This document shows positions 54,918 through 64,000 of a stretch of DNA of 64,000 bases, in pieces. The position numbers and the translations under genes are program-made. The notes beneath the pieces are model-generated. The model made no database searches. It had not been told where the DNA came from and saw nothing but the letters and a program-made list of their open reading frames with translations. Source of the DNA: Gonocerus acuteangulatus. Taxonomy: Eukaryota; Arthropoda; Insecta; Hemiptera; Coreidae. The stretch covers positions 33,998,203 through 34,062,202 of the forward strand of contig OX328124.1 in NCBI GenBank assembly GCA_946811695.1, written 5' to 3'. Position 1 is the stretch's first letter, and the number at the start of each line of letters is the position of its first letter.

Positions 54918-55190
54918 TTTTTTTAATGGTAAATCTTCATCAAGGCTATTAACTCTGGAGGTTCCCTTCCTGAAAATCCCTGCTGCCCTGCTATGAGCGG
55001 GACTCGAACCCTCAACAGCTCTAGTTTCGGACACTATCCACCTCGCTACAGGGAGGCCTAATTCACATACTCAACATACGCAAGTAAGAGGTTTTACCAT
55101 AGAGCAAAAGAGCATGTACAAATTAGGCTCCACAAGAGAGGCTTCAGTCATTTTTATTTATTTTTTTTTTTTTGTCAAACGGACAAATAA
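54918..55190 (-). mobile_element. tRNA-derived SINE plus flank, copy A
   Basis: On the minus strand a tRNA-like head (55056-54987) has an A box TAGCGAGGTGGATAGTG and B box GGGTTCGAGTCCC. The body follows (GAAGGGAACCTCCAGAG) and ends ATTTACCATTAAAAAAA. About 130 bp 5' of the head (to 55190, ending in a poly-T/GTCAAACGGAC on plus) are also shared with copy A'. It is not a functional tRNA. Confidence 0.82.
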
Positions 55191-55202
55191 AAAAAAAAAA
55201 AA

Positions 55203-55747
55203 ATTATTTTTTAATGTACATTAAAAAAATATATAGATCCAATTCCAACAAATATAGGCTAAGCCCGTCTATATTTCTAAACCCCATTTTACAAGCTCAT
55301 AACCTATACATTGTTTTCCAATTAGCGAGGCCCCCCCACGGCGCCCGGCCCGGGGCAACTGTACCCCGCTGTCCCCCCATGTGGCGGCCGGCCCTGCCTG
55401 AGATACACAATGTCAAAGGGGATTTTTTTTAACAAATTGAATATCCCCACGGATATTCACACAAATTGAAATCATAAAGCATCGTTGGAAAGAATTCAAC
55501 AAGGCGCTTTGGCATTGCGTATCTCAGGATCTGCCGAACATAATTGAATATCTAAATGGTTGTATTAAGCGTTTTTTAATGCACTTTCTAATAACGCCAA
55601 CTGACTTCAATTTAGTCAACAATTCGCGGAAATATTTAATTTATTTGTAAGCCAAAATATTGTTAATAGATTTAAAAAAAAGTCCTGGGCCGTCCAAATT
55701 TACCGATTTTCAATCTGTATTATTATTATTATTATTATTTTTTAATG
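55203..55747 (+). mobile_element. Retro-copied segment with 14-bp target duplication, carrying the right half of a hAT element
   Basis: ATTATTTTTTAATG is present at 55203-55216 and 55734-55747. The insert (55217-55733) matches about 57326-57850: it starts inside the hAT element at 56884-57508, runs through its right end (GGCCCTG at 55396) and its target CCTGAGAT (55397-55404), then continues in flanking sequence to a (TAT)n end. The 5' truncation, 3' simple tail and 14-bp duplication point to LINE-type retrotransposition of a transcript through the hAT/flank junction. Confidence 0.75.
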
Positions 55748-56027
55748 GTAAATCTTCATCAAGGCTATTAACTCTGGAGGTTCCCTTCCTGAAAATCCCT
55801 GCTGCCCTGCTATGAGCGGGACTCGAACCCTCAACAGCTCTAGTTTCGGACACTATCCACCTCGCTACAGGGAGGCCTAATTCACATACTCAACATACGC
55901 AAGTAAGAGGTTTTACCATAGAGCAAAAGAGCATGTACAAATTAGGCTCCACAAGAGAGGCTTCAGTCATTTTTATTTTATTTTTTTATTTTTTTATTTT
56001 TTTTTTTTTTTGTCAAACGGACTAATA
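55738..56027 (-). mobile_element. tRNA-derived SINE plus flank, copy A'
   Basis: Nearly identical to 54918-55190 across the SINE (tRNA-like head about 55873-55804) and the 5' flank, differing mainly in T-run length near 55970-56010. It represents a recent duplication, later separated by the insert at 55217-55733. Confidence 0.82.
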
Positions 56028-56875
56028 CACTTAAAACGACAAGCTATCTGAAATGAGCGAGTCGTTGAGGGTTGCTTTATACAGATAGAACAGTCAGGAA
56101 AGCTTTGAATGTCCACATTTTAGAGAATAATTATTAAAAAAAGTAGAATAAAAGGTAAATAATTATCACTTGGAATTCTGTGTAAAAGTTGCAATTAATA
56201 CAGGCAGCTGAGAAGCACGCAACCATTAATAACAAATAGAAATGACTAGAATGGTACCGGGGCTTTACGACCCCTCGTAAAAGAAGTAAAACGCACACTT
56301 AACACTTAGTACGTGATACTAAAACAAGACCACAACTACTGTCCACCCCTACTCTTTGCGTTATACTTGGCAAAAGCAGAACATGCAACATCCATTAAGT
56401 AGAATTATTAAAAAACTGTTTATTACACGGCAGACATCGTCAGTGGCTTTAATCTTTAACCGTAAAAAAAAAAATAAACTCGCCAAGGTAGGGTTTCATC
56501 TCATTTCGTCGGCTCTTCATGCAGGTACCTATACCGCCAAAAGCAATGAGGTTACCGCGCTTCATACTACACCATGACAAATAGAATATCACAATTAGAA
56601 CCATAGGAAGGAATAGCGGCAGAAGAGACTTGTTTTACGGAAATATAATCAGGAGGAAAAATATGCAGCTTCCTTCGGGGGATTTCAGAGCTAGTGACGT
56701 TACACGCGCTTAATAATTTGACGCACAAGGGATCCACAATAGGTTTATAATTACAAATTTGGATAGGCGCAGCCATTCCTACTTAGCTGGCTTAGTGTCA
56801 AGAACTCGTTCATTGTAAAGTGCATAAAAATATGCTTAACATGACCAATTAGGTATTCAATACTATTCAGTAGAT
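56028..56875. other. Unassigned sequence
   Basis: No recognised gene; the frames at 56356-56776 have no domain character. Confidence 0.4.
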
Positions 56876-57516
56876 CCTGAGATCAGGGCCGCCACATCTC
56901 AGAGCCTGGCCCAGGACCAGATCACGGGCCCCCACATCTCAGAGCCGGGCCCCCAATATTGATAAACCTTCTGCTCTTCCCACACAGAACTCATAGTTAC
57001 TATTAATGGTTGAAATGTCTGATAAACTTATACTAATCTCTAATGTATTGTTTTACAAAAAATGTAATATGTTCTCAAAATCATTCAACAAAAAAAAAAA
57101 GAAAAGAAATCTTAATGCAAGTAGCGTGTACATTTAAGGATTTCAAATGCACAAAACTGAAAATTCGAGTACTTTGGACTTTTTGAAGTTACTTTCATCT
57201 TGCGTTTTGAGCGAAATGAGAATAAACCCGACAATCGGTGCGGCTAAGGTCACTTTCAGTACTTGTAGGTTTGTTACGACTCGTGATGAAATATACTATT
57301 CTGGGACTGCACGTATTTTGTCGTTAATGTACATTAAAAAAAATATAGATCCAATACCAACAAATATAGGCTAAGCCCGTCTATATTTCTAAACCCCATT
57401 TTACAAGCTCATAACCTACCTATACATTGTTTTCCAATTAGCGAGGCCCCCCCACGGCGCCCGGCCCGAGGCAACTGTACCCGGCTGTCCCCCCATGTGG
57501 CGGCCCTGCCTGAGAT
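56876..57516. mobile_element. 625-bp hAT-type element with perfect 8-bp target duplication
   Basis: The element (56884-57508) starts CAGGGCCGCCACAT and ends ATGTGGCGGCCCTG, with CCTGAGAT at 56876-56883 and 57509-57516. Its subterminal ends are GC-rich (GGGCCC and CGGCGCCCGGCCC-type), and the middle is AT-rich. It has no transposase. Confidence 0.9.
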
Positions 57517-57855
57517 ACAAAATGTCAAAGGGGATTTTTTTAAAAGTTATTAACAAATTGAATATCCCCACGGATTTTCACACAAATTGAAATAATAAAG
57601 CATCGTTGGAAAGAATTCAACAAGGCGCTTTGCCATTGCGTATCTCAGCATCTGCCGAACATAATTCAATATCTAAATGGTTGTATTAAGCGTTTTTTAA
57701 TGCACTTTCTAATAACGCCAACTGACTTCAATTTAGTCAAAAATTCGCGGAGATATTTAATTTATTTGTAAGCCAACATATTGTTAATAGATTTTAAAAA
57801 AATCCTGGGCCGTCCAAATTTACCGATTTTCAATCTGTATTATTATTATTTATAA
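57517..57855 (+). repeat. Flank of the hAT insertion, shared with 55405-55733
   Basis: AAGCATCGTTGGAAAGAATT, GCGTATCTCAGCATCTGCCG and CCGATTTTCAATCTGTATTA match the first copy closely and end in a short TAT repeat, consistent with the 3' end of a retroelement that had received the hAT insertion. Confidence 0.7.
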
Positions 57856-58481
57856 ATTTCATGCAACGGATCAGTGGCGAATTGCATTTTCATCAGGAGG
57901 TTTTGGCAGAGGACGATGTAAAATTCTCTATTAGCTCAGCTTGTCCTTAAAAGAGAGTACAATTTATAAAATCATATGCTACATTTTTATAAGAAACTTT
58001 GCCTTGATATATATTTTGGTGTTTTGCCAACTAAAAATTCAAACCCTTCCAAAAATACTTAAAAATTTGAACATCAAAAAAACCTTTCCTAGCGAATGTT
58101 TAAATTCTAAAGGGAATGTAAAATTTCTAATTTTTCCGTCAGATGGTTTGGGCTGGGCGATGATAGGTCAGCGAGTGTGAGTGGTATTTGATAAATATAT
58201 AGAACATTGTCACTAAGCACCTTGTTTACAGTTAACCTACAAGTGCTTGGGTGAGAAGCACAACGGGCAAGTACTAAGCTCGTGAAAACTAGGCAAGATG
58301 GATGTGACAACCCAACACACTACTTTATAATAAAAAATATTCGTCAAACAACAATTTATCTGAAGTTGATGTCAAAGGCTTAGTTTCAAAACAACATAAA
58401 AACGGTTCATAAAGAAGAAAATTATACATTTATATATTCCAGAGTATTAATTTACATAAGTGACCCAAGCAGTCCAAGCAC

Positions 58482-58523
<42 letters not shown>

Positions 58524-59934
58524 TTAGCAGTGAAGATGGCAAAGTATAGTTTCCTAAGGGTTTCTATGGAAACTCCATAATATATGTTTGATTCATTCTT
58601 CATTATTACTTTTTACTGTCTTATGTAACATATCTCCATAATAACTATAAAGGAATATAGAGAGTTTTTATTCTTTTATTTTCAAGAACTAATTTGAATA
58701 AAATGCCGGGAAAATGTTCCTTGTTTGTTTTTATCTTTAAAAAATGCTTATTTTGCCCTCAAAAGAAGAAAAAATCAAATCTTACAAACTGTAAAGGCTA
58801 TTATGACTGGTTCACCTAATTGGTTGCACGTAATAAAAAATCCGACTCGAAGGAACTGCGTCATCTTAGCGCGGTTACGTACATCTCGAAGAAATGGAAT
58901 AGATTAGCATCACAAATCACAGGAAACTGACAGAAGCCAACTTACACAGAAGCGGATAATTCTTAATCTGTATAACTCAATACAGTTATGTACTGAGAAC
59001 GTACTTACTCTTTGACTACGGCTGGGAAGGCTCTATTCTAAACAACCGAAAATTCGTTGTCATTTTAAGTATCTTGTTTTACTAGCAAATTCGTTTTACT
59101 GTTATAATCAACTGTAAATATGTGCTTCATGGCGAATAAAATTCCATTCTGTCGTGGTTAAATCTTTCTATAAAATAAGAAATAATTTCAGTTGGAAGCT
59201 ATGAGGAAGGTTATATAGATAGGAGAATTCAAAATAAACTACGTCATCATGATTAGCTACTGCCATCATGATTACCACAGCCACTCCAAACTTATTAGCA
59301 ATACCTTTCACCGTTTCTTAGCTTATTTTACTACAATACTAATTTTACTGATAAATGCAATTTAAAACAAGAAACAACCAATTAAAAAGTGAGATAAACA
59401 AAGAGAAAAACCCGTTCAAAACAACAACAAAAAACACTTTTTAAGTTTTAAGCGCTTATATCTCTGATTGACGTTGCCCCATCGAATATTGTTTCGGAAC
59501 CATTTTTGTAGAGAATTTAGTAAGCATTCGAATGGTTACCTTCCACTTACCACGATTTCCCAAGCGTTATCGAGATATTTACGAAAAATGTATGAAGATC
59601 CAAAAACTTTTCATGTCTATTAATAAAATAATTTTTTTCGCATACTTCCTTAACTCCAAATATAACCAAAATTTAAACATCTTAGTTGGGATTAATTTCC
59701 AAGATATAGAAAATATTTCAATTGAATCCCTTGATTCTAAGTACTCACAAAAAAATAATGACTTACAAAAACATTTTTGATTTCACTTTTCTCAGAAACG
59801 GTCACAGATATCGCCTTAAAAATGGTTTCATTCGTTTTCTTATGTTAAGAAACCTATAAAACAAGTACCTTCAAGCATATAAACTCAAAAACGTATGCGT
59901 TACCATTTGTTTACGCGAATTTCACCCCAAACAC
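57856..59934. other. Mostly unassigned
   Basis: An A run lies at about 58484-58519. GGAACTGCGTCATCTTAGCG near 58852 recurs at 47295. AACCATTTTTGTAGAGAATTTA-type sequence at 59400-59600 leads into the (TA)n repeat and may be part of it. No gene is seen. Confidence 0.4.
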
Positions 59935-60058
59935 TATCTTCTAGTGGGCGGATTCTGCTGGTTAACGAACTTGAACTTTCAAATTAGACGACAGATTTTT
60001 ATACCAAATTTCGTTAAAATCGGACTATTTTTGAGCTTGCTAGAGCGCGAACAGACAA

Positions 60059-60104
<46 letters not shown>

Positions 60105-60225
60105 TTGGGCCACCTATATTTTCGTGATCTATAGGGTCTGAAACGTGAAAGTTTCTAGTCGGCACTTCCGACAACCTCATAAGCGGGTTCTCCCATTGGA
60201 GATAGGGAGTAACCGCGCTAATAAT
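59935..60225 (+). repeat. Dispersed repeat with internal (TA)n, best copy
   Basis: GGATTCTGCTGGTTAACGAA, CCAAATTTCGTTAAAATCGG, GAGCGCGAACAGACAAG, TA run (60060-60101), AAATTTGGGCCACCTATATT, TTCGTGATCTATAGGGTCTG, TCGGCACTTCCGAC, AAGCGGGTTCTCCC and AGTAACCGCGCTAA. Copies or halves are at 3172, 43724, 47574 and 49405. Confidence 0.72.
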
Positions 60226-61130
60226 GAATAAAATGTGTTATTTATACATTCCTAGTAATTAATATGTTCAAAGGGGATATGTCATAACTCACTCTATGAT
60301 ACCTTTACAACAATTTTTCATGTATAAATTCACCAACCCAAGTGGTAAACAAACTCCCAATAAGTAGCGTAACCGGTACTAAAAATTCCACCAAACACAA
60401 ACCACATTATACTTTTTTTTTAACAGACTAGGTATATCCACAAAAACAATTAATATCAATGATAAGTATATTGGAAAAATAATAATACCTTTGATTCCTT
60501 GATATATTTTTAAGTAAGAATAAATCATTAAGCCTCACCTGAAAAAAAAAAAAAATAAAATAAACAAATGACTGCTAAGTACATTTAATTGTGTAAATAA
60601 ATTATTTAAAATGATCAGATAAAACATAACTTGAGATCAAGGTTTCAACGACACAGTGAAATATAAATTATTAAAAGATATAATCATTATTCATCGCGAT
60701 TCTTACCAACCTTGAATTTTAGGGACCTTGAATGTATCTCTCAGCTGACGAAGCAATGAGATCAAAACAGTGCAATCATAGAGCTCGGGGAAAAAATAAC
60801 ATTTACGTAGAAATTATACAGATTTAAGAGCTAAGGGATTATTTTGTGAAAAATTTATTTCCCTATTTAATAGAGAAAAATTATTTTTTTCTTTTCCCTC
60901 TTCTTAGAATTAAAAATTAATAATCGCTCGGGATCAACAGTAGAAAATCAAACCCACTGTTGAGCGCACCTAAAGTGTAGCCCAAATTCCATTCTAATAT
61001 TGTTTAAGTGGACAATACTGCGGGATCAAGGTACATTGAGGAACCATGAAGACATACATTTAATATTAGTTTTGTTTTGCGTTCAGAAAACTTCGCTACA
61101 TTGGTTCTAGAAACCGACTACTTTTAGTGA
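60226..61130. other. Unassigned AT-rich sequence
   Basis: No gene recognised. Confidence 0.4.
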
Positions 61131-61205
61131 TTTTTTTTTTTTTTTTATTTACAATGGCGTGTCAACCATTGTAAATAAAATAAATGACCAGAGGTCATTA
61201 ACGCC
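61131..61205 (-). repeat. Diverged SINE 3' tail with poly-A
   Basis: The minus strand reads GGCGTTAATGACC, a 25-bp loop insertion, GGTTGACACGCCATTG, then an A-rich tail. The GGCGT/ACGCC stem is kept. Confidence 0.55.
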
Positions 61206-61561
61206 AAATATTACTGACATTCGACGTGTCGATATATTAAAATATATTGGCATTTGTGTATGTGTGGTCAGGACTCCCTAACGAAAAAATGTCAAAATGA
61301 AAGATGAGGTTCGATCACCAGCAAACCCTGCCCAGCGCAACTTGCTTTTCTTGACGAAAATACCGCGAACAAATCGTAGCGCTATTTACCTTTGGGTTTG
61401 CGTTAATAGGCTTCGAAGTAGATGTTCTATAGATATTTTCAGGAAGAACCAGAAAATATCTAATGTGAACCAGAACCAGTTTCAAGAATGTTTATTTCAC
61501 CTACTAAAAATACTGGGATTGGGGTTTGTCATAAATTCCAACTAAAATACATAAAAGCTAC
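61206..61561. other. Unassigned sequence
   Basis: A plus-strand frame (61297-61545) has no recognised domain. Confidence 0.35.
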
Positions 61562-61872
61562 CAGGGAATAATTGGGATTCGGCTAAGAAAACATCAATAC
61601 GATTTTTGTAAAAAAAAAATCTGTATTAAGGACGTTTCGGCTACTCTTTTGTAGCCTCCGTCAGCTATGAAATGCCAGGGGCTGAGAAAGGCCAAAGTTA
61701 ACACTTAAGTAGCCATCGTGAAAATGTAACCATGTGAAATGGGGTCTTCCTCTACCCCCCGGCACTTCATGACTGACGAAGGCTACCAAAGAGAAGCCAA
61801 AACGTCCTTCATACAGACTTTTTACAAAAATCGTATTGATGTTTTCCTAACCGAATCCCAACTATACCCTGA
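61562..61872. mobile_element. PLE-derived palindrome with hammerhead motifs
   Basis: Left arm 61562-61678 (minus) and right arm 61761-61872 (plus) are inverted copies: CCGAATCCCAA outside, ACAAAAATCGTATTGATGTT, then GACGTTTCGGC-type hammerhead halves. The left motif (61664-61631) has stem II GGCUAC/GUAGCC and GAAAC/GUC but core CUGACGG. The right motif (61773-61806) has CUGACGA but AAAAC for GAAAC. Each arm has lost one core base. Confidence 0.8.
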
Positions 61873-61979
61873 CTTCTTATCACCACGACGGCTAACTATC
61901 TACACCTCATAAAATATATAAATTTCGGTATCTTTGAAATTAATTTTATCAAAAGAAATATTCTTTCTAGTTTTTTTGT

Positions 61980-61981
<2 letters not shown>

Positions 61982-62040
<59 letters not shown>
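61982..62040. repeat. (TA)n microsatellite
   Basis: A TA run. Confidence 0.95.
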
Positions 62041-62043
<3 letters not shown>

Positions 62044-62103
62044 TTCCTTAAAAATTTCGTAACTCGAAGTAAGTGGAAGATGGTTCGTAGAAAGCCTAAT
62101 AAA

Positions 62104-62424
62104 TCTATACATATATATATAAAAATAAAAATCACGTGTCTGTGTGTCTGTTTGTTCATTATACAAATCCACACCGCTCGAACGATTTTGACCAAACTTG
62201 GCACACATGAAGGTCTTGATCCGGGGAGTGTCGTAGGCTAGGTTAAAGCCGTCTAGGACTCACTGTTCAGAGGTCACGAGTTCGAAACTGTGAACCCGAA
62301 CAGTTACAGATTTGCGTTATTAGATTTTAATATTACATACTTCTTTTCATACATACTTGTGTTCATTTTTTCTTTTCTAGATGCAAGAAAGTAGATTTAT
62401 TATGGCACGCCGTGTAATAGCTAG
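62104..62424 (+). mobile_element. Non-autonomous Helitron-like element
   Basis: It begins TCTATACATATATATATAAA and ends GGCACGCCGTGTAATAGCTAG, lying between A (62103) and T (62425). A 5' TC, a 3' CTAG, a short GC-rich inverted motif (CACG/CGTG) about 10 bp before the end, insertion at AT and no target duplication all fit Helitrons. The interior has the TGTCTGTGTGTCTGTTTGTT and CGATTTTGACCAAACTTGG blocks. A truncated relative is at 23876-24075. No Rep/helicase is encoded. The 3' hairpin is weak, so this call is moderate. Confidence 0.65.
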
Positions 62425-62765
62425 TTTCCCATAAAATACGTTCCAGCGTAGAATTCGATGGGACCATCTCTGTCCCGCGGAGGTTTTTTGTTATGAAAGT
62501 GTTGGTTTCGTGCCACTGAATGCGAAATATTAGAAGGAGTTAGAAAACAAAGAGCTGCCAGGCGATTCAATTCTAAGCTTATCAAAACACACAAGATAGA
62601 AGGGTTAGGTGAAAGCCGCTAAGATGAAACAGCTTTGGCGAAGTTCGGGCTCGTCATAGGATAGAAAAGAAATAAAAACTTTACACAAAAACTACTTAAA
62701 CTTACTTGCACAATTACACTTACTCATTTACGCACATGCGTACTTATTTAATCAAGTGAGAACTT
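62425..62765. other. Unassigned sequence
   Basis: Nothing recognised. Confidence 0.3.
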
Positions 62766-62992
62766 AAGGATTTAAAGACTTATGTGTGTGACAACCATCG
62801 TGAACAAAGGTAAATACATTTCATTTACGACTGCCCACAATCAGAAGAATACAGGACAACATTAAATACAATACAAAAAAAAAAAGGGAGTAGGCAATAA
62901 GCTCAAAAGCACTTCATGACAAATATCCTTTTGTTCTAGAAAAATTCATTAAATCAGTACACAAAGATTCGAGATTGAGATGAAGTATCTGT
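62766..62992 (+). pseudogene. Decayed LINE C-terminal knuckle fragment
   Basis: In one frame YVCDNHREQ is followed after a stop by IHFIYDCPQSEEYRTTLN, the CX2C...H...C layout with CPQ; a shifted frame gives PFVLEKFIKSVHKDSRLR and a stop. This resembles a non-LTR ORF2 C terminus with frameshifts. It is short, and the clade is unclear. Confidence 0.42.
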
Positions 62993-63659
62993 ATAAAAAG
63001 CAGATAAACAAAGATGTACACTTGCCGTTATCTTTATATTTACTTTATGTTTTGTTTTGTTTGAGTGCTTTTTCATTTTAAATTTAGATTATAATTAGTA
63101 GACGTTTTTTATATTTTATATTATTAGTAGATTCATATTAGAAATTAGATAACAATTTTATGCGCCCCATTAACGGATATGCTATATTGAACCAATGGGA
63201 ATGTATATGCAAGTGTATATACAGAAAACATATTTTGTACATAAAATTTGGATATTTGTAACTGACATGTAATAGAAGAAACAAAACTGTATGTAACATG
63301 CATAGAACAAGCATGGAACATGCAGTATAAACTCACTTTCCGAGGTAACTATGCTTTCCTATTACTTTTGTGAAAGCCAATTTTATGACTTTTTCATGCT
63401 CATTTAATGAGAAAATAATATTACTTAAAAAGGATAATACTTAACTTTTAGCTTAAAATTATTTGTAACTTTACACGGATTACCGTAATATCTATAAAGT
63501 TACAATTTTACATACACTTAAAACAATTAATAAAACTGTATATTTTTATTAATTGTGTACATCATATATTAAAGAGTTAAAAGAAACGATGATACTAAAA
63601 ATGACAGACTATGGAATTATCCAACAATATTATCAAACATATTGAATAATAAAAGAAGA
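62993..63659. other. Unassigned AT-rich sequence
   Basis: No gene recognised. Confidence 0.35.
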
Positions 63660-63849
63660 GCCAACGGCCATAGCCACGTTGAATGCACCGGTTCCCGTAG
63701 ACCACCGAAGTTAAGCAACGTCGGGTGTGGTCAGTACCTGCATGGGTGACCGACCACGTGCTGTTGGTATTAAAAAGGGTGGCAACCTGTAGATAGCCCG
63801 GCGTTAATAGCCTAATTGTTGATACGCCGTTAAACACACACAAAAAAAA
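63660..63849 (+). mobile_element. 5S rRNA-derived SINE (SINE3-like)
   Basis: Positions 63660-63772 follow arthropod 5S rRNA from GCCAACGGCCATAGCCACG to GTGCTGTTGG, including ACCGAAGTTAAGCAACGTCG and the internal promoter region GGTCAGTACCTGCATGGGTG. About 8-10 nt are missing near the 3' helix, and ends are diverged, so it is unlikely to be a functional 5S gene. Directly after it come the shared core (AAGGGTGGCAACCTGTAGAT), the hairpin tail (GGCGTTAATAGCC...GATACGCCG) and TTAAACACACACA plus an A run. A 5S head on the same core and tail as the tRNA SINEs marks one composite SINE family group. Confidence 0.88.
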
Positions 63850-64000
63850 ATAGCAGAATTCAATATTTCTAAAATTATTACTAACTAAATACTTATTGTA
63901 AATGTACATAATTTAGTTAATTAATGTGTACACAAAGTGTCAATATTAAAGTCTTCATGAAAAAGTCTGAATATGAATAAAGACAAATAAGGATATATGT
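63850..64000. other. Unassigned end of window
   Basis: AT-rich; nothing recognised. Confidence 0.3.

Noticed and set aside
63660..63772. Possible functional 5S rRNA gene
   Set aside because: Several bases are missing near the 3' helix, and the sequence runs directly into the SINE core and hairpin tail.

Overview
This is a eukaryotic nuclear window, most likely from an arthropod and probably an insect. It is AT-rich and has long poly-A/poly-T and (TA)n tracts, tRNA- and 5S-headed SINEs, several dead LINE 3' ends, Penelope-like elements (PLEs) and hAT-type MITEs. The only host coding sequence I recognise is one exon (13814-14010, minus strand) of a Spinster-family MFS transporter. Its reading frame, MFS motif and splice sites are intact. 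No other exon of that gene is visible, so much of the window may be intron or flank of this gene.

Layout. 0.7-3.2 kb: a 5'-truncated PLE (reverse transcriptase plus GIY-YIG) joined head-to-head to an inverted copy of its own 3' end. 4.3-9.8 kb: three LINE 3' ends (C-terminal zinc-knuckle, one with RNase H), interrupted by two hAT-like fold-back elements with 8-bp target duplications and dense CCGGAAGT repeats. 10.7-13 kb: a SINE tail, a 280-bp hAT MITE and a Mutator-like element with a 9-bp duplication. 13.8 kb: the spinster exon. 14-31 kb: PLE palindromes (14.3, 24.9, 27.1 kb), a tRNA SINE, a 2-kb palindrome (19.5-21.5 kb) and a 619-bp hAT MITE. 31.4-33.6 kb: LINE RNase H and R1-like 3' ends, the former split by a tRNA SINE with a 13-bp duplication. 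34-50 kb: scattered SINE, MITE and (TA)n-bearing repeats. 50.6-54.3 kb: a cluster of PLE palindromes, including a 37-bp tandem array of hammerhead half-motifs. 54.9-57.9 kb: a duplicated SINE, a 625-bp hAT element and a retro-copied piece of it. 59-64 kb: more repeats, a PLE palindrome, a Helitron-like element and a 5S-rRNA-derived SINE.

Two system-level patterns stand out. First, PLE remnants occur repeatedly as inverted pairs whose 3' ends face outward, each arm carrying a minimal hammerhead-ribozyme motif; at least eight such pairs from several subfamilies are visible. Second, SINEs with unrelated heads (5S rRNA and tRNA types) share one central block and one 3' hairpin tail, as expected if they use the same LINE machinery. 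All assignments are by eye; no alignments or database searches were run.
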